Positions 59,127-64,000 of a stretch of 64,000 nucleotides of DNA are shown here, piece by piece. How positions within the stretch are numbered: the first letter of the stretch is position 1; each line of letters starts with the position of its first letter. The DNA lies in assembly GCA_002377855.1 (NCBI GenBank), contig DFQQ01000006.1, forward strand, positions 1 to 64,000, in the 5' to 3' direction. Origin of the DNA: Acidovorax delafieldii (GTDB taxonomy: Bacteria; Pseudomonadota; Gammaproteobacteria; Burkholderiales; Burkholderiaceae_C). Both the position numbers and the translations under genes were made by a program. Under the pieces are notes generated by a model. It ran no database searches. It saw only the letters and a program-made list of their open reading frames with translations, and was not told where the DNA came from.

Positions 59127-59984
59127 ATGCTGCGCCAGAACTTTCGTTGCATGCACCGCCTGCGCGTACGCTGGGCGGAAGTGGACATGCAAAAGATCGT
59201 GTTCAACGCCCACTACCTGATGTACATCGACACCGCCATGTCGGACTATTGGCGCGCACTGGCGCTGCCCTATGAGGCCAGCATGAAGACGCTGGGCGGC
59301 GAGATGTATGTGAAAAAGGCCACGCTGGAATACCACGCGTCTGCGCGCCTTGACGACACCTTGGACGTGGGCCTGCGCTGCGCCCGCATTGGCAATTCAT
59401 CCAGCTTGTTTGAAGCCGCCATTTTCTGCGGTGACCGGCTGCTGGTGAGTGCAGAGCTGGTCTATGTTTTTGCCGACCCTGCCACACAGACGTCCACCCC
59501 CGTTCCGGCTGCGCTGCGGGCAATGCTCGACGGTTTCGAGGCGGGCGCCGAAATGGTCGAGGTGCGCACCGGCGACTGGAACACGCTTGGGCGTGACGCC
59601 GCGCGCCTGCGCACGGCCGTGTTCGTGCGTGAACAAGGCATACCTGCCGATGTGGAAGCCGACGCGCTCGATGCCAGTGCACGCCACGCTGTGCTCTACA
59701 ACCGCCTGGGGCAGCCCGTGGCCACGGGACGTCTGTTGCAACAGGCGCCAGGGGTAGGTCGCATCGGCCGCATGGCCGTGGATCGCTCGGTGCGCGGCGC
59801 GCGATGGGGTCGCGTTCTGCTTAATGCCCTTGTCGATGCCGCCCGCGCAAGGGGCGACAAGCAGGTGCAGCTGCACGCGCAGTGCAGTGCACAAGGTTTT
59901 TACGAACGCTCTGGCTTCGCTGCCGTTGGCATGCCCTACGAGGAAGCCGGGCTGCCCCACTTGTTGATGGCGAAAGACCTTTGA
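59127..59984 (+). CDS. YbgC/FadM-type thioesterase fused to GNAT acetyltransferase
   Basis: Two-domain protein of 285 aa. Residues 1-135 are a hotdog acyl-CoA thioesterase (VRWAEVDMQKIVFNAHYLMYID with the catalytic Asp, read in two parts; LEYHASARLDD). Residues about 145-285 are a GNAT domain (RTAVFVREQGIPADVEAD, then GRIGRMAVDRSVRGARWG for acetyl-CoA binding, and QGFYERSGF). One domain would cleave and the other use an acyl-CoA, so a shared acyl substrate or regulation is possible. The ATG at 59127 is used; a longer frame starts at 59106 and overlaps the esterase stop. Confidence 0.87.
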   Translation: MLRQNFRCMHRLRVRWAEVDMQKIVFNAHYLMYIDTAMSDYWRALALPYEASMKTLGGEMYVKKATLEYHASARLDDTLDVGLRCARIGNSSSLFEAAIFCGDRLLVSAELVYVFADPATQTSTPVPAALRAMLDGFEAGAEMVEVRTGDWNTLGRDAARLRTAVFVREQGIPADVEADALDASARHAVLYNRLGQPVATGRLLQQAPGVGRIGRMAVDRSVRGARWGRVLLNALVDAARARGDKQVQLHAQCSAQGFYERSGFAAVGMPYEEAGLPHLLMAKDL

Positions 59985-60088
59985 ATCTCGAGCTCTGAAT
60001 TTCGCTGCAGTGCCGGCGGCCCTGCCTCGCGCCGTTTGCGAAGCGTTCGCACGGGGTATCGCGCTGGGCTCCGCTTCGGTCGGGTGGC

Positions 60089-61003
60089 TCAGATGTCTTC
60101 GAGCAATGGATAGGGAAGAGTCTGCAATTGCAAGGCAACGCCACCGGTTGCGCCCACCTGCAGCGGGTGCTCGGTGGCTGCAATCTGCAAGGAGACCAGC
60201 GCATCGACACCGCCGTGGGGCGAGGGGGCTACCTGCACCACGGTGCCGCACGGCTGCTCGAGATCGTCTTGCGTGAATACCTCGCTGCCTACCGTAAAAC
60301 CGCTGCTCGCATGGGCGATATAGGTGCGACGCTTGAGCGTGCCGCGGAACTGGCTGCGTGCCACCACTTCCTGGCCGGGGTAACAGCCCTTTTTGAAATT
60401 CACACCTCCCACGGATTCATAGTTGAGCATTTGCGGCACGAACGCCTCGCTCAACGGGGCTGTCAAGGTCGGCACGGCGCTTTGCACCTCGCTCCAAAGC
60501 CAAAGGGATGCGTCCAGTGCGGGGCCTTGGGGCGCTGGGTTGCCCTGAGGAGCCACCCACAGAGCGCGCGGTTGGCCCGCAGCCGGGTACAAATGCACCA
60601 GGGTTGCCTGGTCAAAATCGGCTTTGGCCCACGGCTCATAAGCGCCACCAGCTATTGATTTAAGAGCGTCTCCAGCCACGCCGTACAGTGCAAAGTCTGC
60701 GGTGGCATCGCTGAGCTTGGCCTTGGCGCGCAGAACGAACATGGACAGGCGCTTGAGTGTGGGGGTCAGCAAGTCCTGGCTGCACACCAGCAGCACCTCG
60801 GTGGCGCTGCGCTTGAAGCCGATGAAGCTCGCCTGCATGCGCCCTTTGGCAGAGAGAAACGCTGCCAGCCGGGCGTGCTGCATGTCCAGCAGCGCAAAGT
60901 CCTGCGTCAACTGGCCGTGGAGGAATTTCGCGGCGTCTTCGCCTTGCACGCGAATCACGCCGAGGTGGGACAGGGGGGCAATACCGTTCAGAAGCTGCGT
61001 CAT
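60089..61003 (-). CDS. ygfZ: Folate-binding protein YgfZ (iron-sulfur cluster repair)
   Basis: GcvT-like protein of 304 aa. The diagnostic motif KGCYPGQEVVAR is present with Cys207, needed in YgfZ for tetrahydrofolate-dependent maintenance of Fe-S enzymes such as MiaB. N-terminal LSHLGVIRVQGEDAAKFLHG, QLTQDF and SAKGRMQASF are conserved. Residues about 114-131 (LKSIAGGAYEPWAKADFD) are encoded by a degenerate hairpin repeat in frame. The ATG at 61003 is preceded by CATAAT ending 6 nt upstream, with no Shine-Dalgarno. It is divergent from mltG with overlapping promoter sequence. Confidence 0.9.
   Translation of the reverse strand: MTQLLNGIAPLSHLGVIRVQGEDAAKFLHGQLTQDFALLDMQHARLAAFLSAKGRMQASFIGFKRSATEVLLVCSQDLLTPTLKRLSMFVLRAKAKLSDATADFALYGVAGDALKSIAGGAYEPWAKADFDQATLVHLYPAAGQPRALWVAPQGNPAPQGPALDASLWLWSEVQSAVPTLTAPLSEAFVPQMLNYESVGGVNFKKGCYPGQEVVARSQFRGTLKRRTYIAHASSGFTVGSEVFTQDDLEQPCGTVVQVAPSPHGGVDALVSLQIAATEHPLQVGATGGVALQLQTLPYPLLEDI
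60611..60664 (-). repeat. Interspersed hairpin repeat, copy 8 (inside ygfZ)
   Basis: On the minus strand: TTAAATCAATAGCTGGTGGC, GCTTATGAGCCGTGGGCC and AAAGCCGATTTTGACC. The hairpin has decayed, but both flanks match the other copies and the order is the same. Confidence 0.65.
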
Positions 61004-61009
61004 GGCTGA

Positions 61010-61017
61010 ATTATGAT
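61010..61017. promoter_or_regulatory. Overlapping divergent -10 elements of ygfZ and mltG
   Basis: Minus strand CATAAT (61015-61010) ends 6 nt before the ygfZ ATG. On the plus strand TATGAT (61012-61017) could serve mltG. The two cannot be used at once, so expression of the pair may be mutually exclusive per initiation. Confidence 0.4.
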
Positions 61018-61048
61018 GCCCCCTCCTTTTCACACAGGCAGCAGGGTT

Positions 61049-62038
61049 GTGCGACGTTTACTGGCATGGGTTTTTGTTCTCTTGATCGCCTGCGGCGCCG
61101 CTGCCGCATGGTGGTTGCACGAACCCCTGGTCACTGGCGCGCAGCCGCTGGAGCTGGCGATCGAGCCGGGAACCACCCCGCGTGGCGTGGCCCGCGACGT
61201 GGTCACAGCGGGAGCCCAGACCAACGCGCAATTGCTGTACGCCTGGTTCAGGTTGTCAGGGCAAGATCGGCAGATCAAGGCCGGCAACTATGAAATCCCC
61301 GTCGGCACCACTCCGCGCAGCTTGCTGCGCATGCTGGTGCGTGGAGAGGAGGCTCTTCGCACGCTGACGGTGGTGGAAGGCTGGACCTTCCGCCAAATAC
61401 GCCAGGCGCTGGCCAAGGAAGAGCAGATCAAGCAGGACACCGCCCAGCTCAGTGCTGAGCAAATCATGGAACAACTGGGTCGCCCTGGCGTGCACCCGGA
61501 AGGCCGTTTCTTTCCAGACACCTACTCCTACGCCAAGGGCTCCAGCGACTTGGCGCTGTTGCGCCGTGCCTTGCACGCCATGGACCGCAGGCTGGAAGCC
61601 GCATGGGCTTTGCGCTCGCCGGATGTGCCACTCAAGTCCCCCGACGAGGCTTTGATTTTGGCCAGCATCGTTGAGAAGGAAACCGGCCGGGCCAGCGACC
61701 GGACGCAGATTGCGGGCGTGTTCGCCAATCGCTTGCGGGCCGGAATGCTGCTGCAGACCGATCCCACCGTAATCTACGGGCTGGGCGACAAATTTGATGG
61801 CAACCTGCGCCGCCGCGACCTGCAGGCAGACACGCCCTGGAACACCTACACCCGCCCGGGCCTGCCCCCGACACCCATTGCCATGCCGGGCAAGGCGGCT
61901 TTGCTGGCGGCTGTGCAACCCGCCTCCACACGGGCGTTGTACTTTGTTGCCAAGGGCGATGGATCCAGCCATTTCAGTCCCAGCCTGGAAGAGCACAACC
62001 GCGCCGTGAATCGCTACCAGCGGGGGCAATCCCAGTAA
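61049..62038 (+). CDS. mltG: Endolytic murein transglycosylase
   Basis: Inner-membrane lytic transglycosylase of 329 aa that cuts nascent glycan strands and sets their length. One N-terminal helix (LLAWVFVLLIACGAAAAWW) is followed by a LysM-like segment (LAIEPGTTPRGVARDVV) and the YceG domain with catalytic Glu209 in ILASIVEKETGRASDR. TDPTVIYGLGDKFDG and DTPWNTYTRPGLPPTPI are also conserved. The GTG at 61049 is preferred because the TATGAT at 61012 would leave the upstream ATGs untranscribed. tmk and holB follow, the usual bacterial order. Confidence 0.92.
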   Translation: MRRLLAWVFVLLIACGAAAAWWLHEPLVTGAQPLELAIEPGTTPRGVARDVVTAGAQTNAQLLYAWFRLSGQDRQIKAGNYEIPVGTTPRSLLRMLVRGEEALRTLTVVEGWTFRQIRQALAKEEQIKQDTAQLSAEQIMEQLGRPGVHPEGRFFPDTYSYAKGSSDLALLRRALHAMDRRLEAAWALRSPDVPLKSPDEALILASIVEKETGRASDRTQIAGVFANRLRAGMLLQTDPTVIYGLGDKFDGNLRRRDLQADTPWNTYTRPGLPPTPIAMPGKAALLAAVQPASTRALYFVAKGDGSSHFSPSLEEHNRAVNRYQRGQSQ

Positions 62039-62118
62039 GTCACCCGTGCGCGGCGACGCGGCGCTCGCTCGGCAGGCCCCAGTTGCGCGGGGGCGCGGCT
62101 TCACCATTGAAGGGTTTC

Positions 62119-62796
62119 ATGTCACGTTCTGGCTTATTCATCTCGTTCGAAGGCATTGATGGTGCGGGCAAGTCGTCGCACATTGAAGGCCTGGCGCAGG
62201 CCTTTCGCTCACAGGGGCGCAGCGTTACGCTGAGTCGCGAGCCCGGCGGCACGCCGTTGGCCGAGAAGCTGCGCGAACTGGTCTTGAACGCCCCGATGGA
62301 CGCGTTGACCGAGGCGCTTTTGATCTTTGCTGCCCGGCGCGATCATCTGTGCCAGGTCATTGAACCCGCACTGGCGCGTGGCGATGTGGTGCTGTGCGAC
62401 CGTTTCACCGACGCCACGTTTGCGTACCAGGGGGCAGGGCGGGGCTTTGATTTGGGATTGCTATCAATTTTGGAGCGCATGGCGCAGACAGGGGTTGCGC
62501 CAGAACCGGATTTGATGCGCGAACCGGACTTGACGGTGTGGTTTGACCTGCCCCCGGAAGTGGCTGCCCAGCGGCTGGCCGGAGCGCGCGTACCCGACCG
62601 GTTCGAAGCCCAGCCGGTTGAGTTCTTCCGGCGTGTTGCGCAGGGCTACGCCGACCGTGCGGCGGCGGCTCCACAGCGATTCGCCCGCCTCGACGCCGCC
62701 CAAGACCGTCATCGCGTGTGGCAACAACTCACCAGCGTTTTTGTCCGCAAGGGTTGGCTTTCAGTCATGGTGCCCACGCCGGGAGTCGTCTCGTGA
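62119..62796 (+). CDS. tmk: Thymidylate kinase
   Basis: dTMP kinase of 225 aa. P-loop FEGIDGAGKSS (residues 10-20), the DR(Y/F) region CDRFTDATFAYQG, and the LID ARVPDRFE are present; REPGGTPLAEKLRELVL binds dTMP. The AAGGG Shine-Dalgarno precedes the ATG at 62119. Residues about 114-133 (SILERMAQTGVAPEPDLMRE) are encoded by a hairpin repeat copy, making this loop several residues longer than in usual Tmk, just before PDLTVWFDLPPE. holB overlaps its stop by 4 bp. Confidence 0.93.
   Translation: MSRSGLFISFEGIDGAGKSSHIEGLAQAFRSQGRSVTLSREPGGTPLAEKLRELVLNAPMDALTEALLIFAARRDHLCQVIEPALARGDVVLCDRFTDATFAYQGAGRGFDLGLLSILERMAQTGVAPEPDLMREPDLTVWFDLPPEVAAQRLAGARVPDRFEAQPVEFFRRVAQGYADRAAAAPQRFARLDAAQDRHRVWQQLTSVFVRKGWLSVMVPTPGVVS
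62458..62518 (+). repeat. Interspersed hairpin repeat, copy 9 (inside tmk)
   Basis: TTGCTATCAATTTTGGAGC, then the perfect 7-bp stem TGGCGCA (62480-62486) / TGCGCCA (62496-62502), then GAACCGGATTTGATGC. It is in frame with tmk. Confidence 0.72.
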
Positions 62797-63830
62797 GTGG
62801 TTCGCCTACCTCTGAAGTATTGGCACTTGCGCCCTGGATAGCGGCGCAGCGCTCCACCTTGCTGTCGCAGCGCGGTCATGCGTGGCTGCTGCAGGGCCCC
62901 TCTGGCTTGGGCCAATACGCCCTGGCCATGGAACTGGTGCGTGCCTGGATGTGCGACGCGCCCACCCCGCAAGGCGCATGCGGTCACTGCGCGAGCTGCC
63001 ACGCCATCGATGTACGCACCCATGCCGATGTCTGCGTTCTCATGCCGGAGGTCCAGATGATGGAGTTGGGCTGGCCTCTGTCGGAAAAGGCCCAGGCTGA
63101 CATTGACGATAAAAAACGCAAACCCAGCCGTGAAATCCGCGTGGAGGCCATGCGTGATGCGGTGGAGTTCTCGCAGCGCACATCTGCGCGGGGACGCGGC
63201 AAGGCGGTGCTGGTGTACCCCGCCGAGCAAATGAACCACGTCACGGCCAATGCCTTGCTCAAAACTCTGGAAGAGCCGCCGGGCGATGTACGCTTTGTGT
63301 TGGCCAGCGAGGCAGCGCACCAGTTGCTGCCCACGATTCGCAGTCGTTGCCTCGGCCACACCATGGTGTGGCCCGCGCAGGGCGAGATGCTGCAGTGGCT
63401 GCAATCGCAGGGCATTGGTGCGGACGCTGCCACGGCTTTCTTGCGCGCTGCCGGCGGTCGGCCCGGTGACGCGCTGGCGGTAGCGCGTTCGGGGCGCAGT
63501 CCCCAAGCCTGGGCATCATTGCCGCAGGCTATGGCACGCGGCGACGTTACTGCACTGGGCGATTGGACGCCGCCCCAGGCCATTGATGCTTTGCAAAAGC
63601 TCTGCCACGACCTGCTGGCCCTGGCGGTGGGGGCTGCACCGCGTTACTTTGCCGCAGCGGATTTGCCCAAGCCGCCGCCACTGGCTTCGCTCACGCGCTG
63701 GTCCAAATCTCTGGCCAAGGAGGCGCGCACCGCAGACCATCCTTTCAATGCCGGGCTCATGCTGGAGGCGCTTGTCGCCCAGGCGCGAAACACCCTACAC
63801 TCCAGGCAATCAACGCATTCGTCACCATGA
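62793..63830 (+). CDS. holB: DNA polymerase III subunit delta'
   Basis: Clamp-loader subunit of 345 aa. The zinc module is C-8-C-2-C-2-C (Cys54, 63, 66 and 69), and NALLKTLEEPPGDVRFVL with TIRSRC is the sensor region. The P-loop is degenerate (GPSGLGQ, no Lys), as expected for delta', which does not hydrolyse ATP. A charged insert (about 95-115, DIDDKKRKPSR) lies between the zinc module and the first sensor. It starts with a GTG that overlaps the tmk TGA, and its stop overlaps the PilZ gene ATG by 4 bp. Confidence 0.93.
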   Translation: MSGSPTSEVLALAPWIAAQRSTLLSQRGHAWLLQGPSGLGQYALAMELVRAWMCDAPTPQGACGHCASCHAIDVRTHADVCVLMPEVQMMELGWPLSEKAQADIDDKKRKPSREIRVEAMRDAVEFSQRTSARGRGKAVLVYPAEQMNHVTANALLKTLEEPPGDVRFVLASEAAHQLLPTIRSRCLGHTMVWPAQGEMLQWLQSQGIGADAATAFLRAAGGRPGDALAVARSGRSPQAWASLPQAMARGDVTALGDWTPPQAIDALQKLCHDLLALAVGAAPRYFAAADLPKPPPLASLTRWSKSLAKEARTADHPFNAGLMLEALVAQARNTLHSRQSTHSSP

Positions 63831-64000
63831 GCACTCCGTCCACCGCCCCCCGTCCCAGCGTCATGCAGCTGGCCATCAAGGAAAAGGGCGCTTTGTATGC
63901 TGCGTATATCCCGTTCTTTGTGGAAGGTGGGATTTTTGTGCCGACCCAGCGCGACTACAAGCTGGGGGATGACGTGTACGTACTGCTCACACTGCCCGAC
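63827..64000 (+). CDS. PilZ domain protein (partial, runs off the window)
   Basis: The first 58 residues are visible (MSTPSTAPRPSVMQLAIKEK, then ALYAAYIPFFVEGGIFVPT and LGDDVYVLLTLPD). This matches the N-terminus of the PilZ protein of type IV pilus biogenesis, usually about 115 aa and encoded after holB. It lacks the RxxxR c-di-GMP motif in the visible part. The start overlaps the holB stop, so it is the last visible gene of the mltG-tmk-holB run. Confidence 0.85.
   Translation, partial: MSTPSTAPRPSVMQLAIKEKGALYAAYIPFFVEGGIFVPTQRDYKLGDDVYVLLTLPD

Noticed and set aside
1..64000. tRNA, rRNA, CRISPR, insertion sequence or prophage
   Set aside because: No cloverleaf, rRNA block, spaced direct repeats, transposase or integrase was found on reading either strand.

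Overview
The window is a continuous piece of GC-rich bacterial chromosome with dense, single-copy housekeeping genes. No phage, insertion sequence, CRISPR array, rRNA or tRNA was seen. Gene content and order (ygfZ/mltG divergent pair, tmk-holB-PilZ, thiO-thiS-thiG-thiE behind a TPP riboswitch, a TolC-rhodanese-PCMT block, waaA) and the protein style point to Betaproteobacteria, order Burkholderiales, most likely a Comamonadaceae member close to Acidovorax. This placement is an inference from recognised families, not from a search.

Layout. 0-7.4 kb: a five-PAS GGDEF/EAL c-di-GMP protein, an EamA exporter, then Ogt and an Ada-AlkA fusion (alkylation repair). 7.5-11.2 kb: phosphomannomutase/phosphoglucomutase, a nitrilase-family amidohydrolase and the Kdo transferase WaaA. 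11.3-12.8 kb: an unusual three-part protein that looks like a BLUF domain without its flavin-contacting residues, a GTPase-like domain without a P-loop, and a Roadblock-like tail. 12.9-20.6 kb: a leftward run of tetR, RND adaptor, RND pump, PCMT, rhodanese and TolC. 20.8-29.2 kb: MsrA, a DUF1513 protein, then a probable zinc-acquisition cluster (Fur/Zur regulator, ABC ATPase, FtsX-like permease, small four-Cys exported protein, DUF3299 protein, small membrane-anchored protein, TonB receptor with a His-rich loop). 29.3-36 kb: L,D-transpeptidase and fatty/aromatic acyl-CoA genes around a Crp-family regulator. 36-43.9 kb: a FimV-like protein and the thiamine genes. 43.9-53 kb: pseudouridine synthase, chemoreceptor, DUF72 protein, Tex, HDOD protein and a patatin-like lipase. 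53-64 kb: a second GGDEF/EAL protein, an iron alcohol dehydrogenase, an exported hydratase-like protein, an esterase, a thioesterase-GNAT fusion, YgfZ, MltG, Tmk, HolB and the start of a PilZ protein.

The most striking pattern is not a gene. A roughly 55-65 bp AT-flanked hairpin repeat occurs at least nine times (about one per 7 kb). Only two copies are purely intergenic. Others lie in frame inside waaA, tmk, ygfZ and the patatin gene, or supply the C-terminus, stop codon or start codon of the L,D-transpeptidase, alkA, and the ABC ATPase/permease pair. A second recurring pattern is a -10-like hexamer ending 6-7 nt before the start codon of several genes that lack a Shine-Dalgarno sequence, suggesting leaderless transcripts. 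Functionally the window joins envelope biogenesis (WaaA, MltG, TolC, efflux), metal and thiamine supply, and c-di-GMP/chemotaxis signalling.
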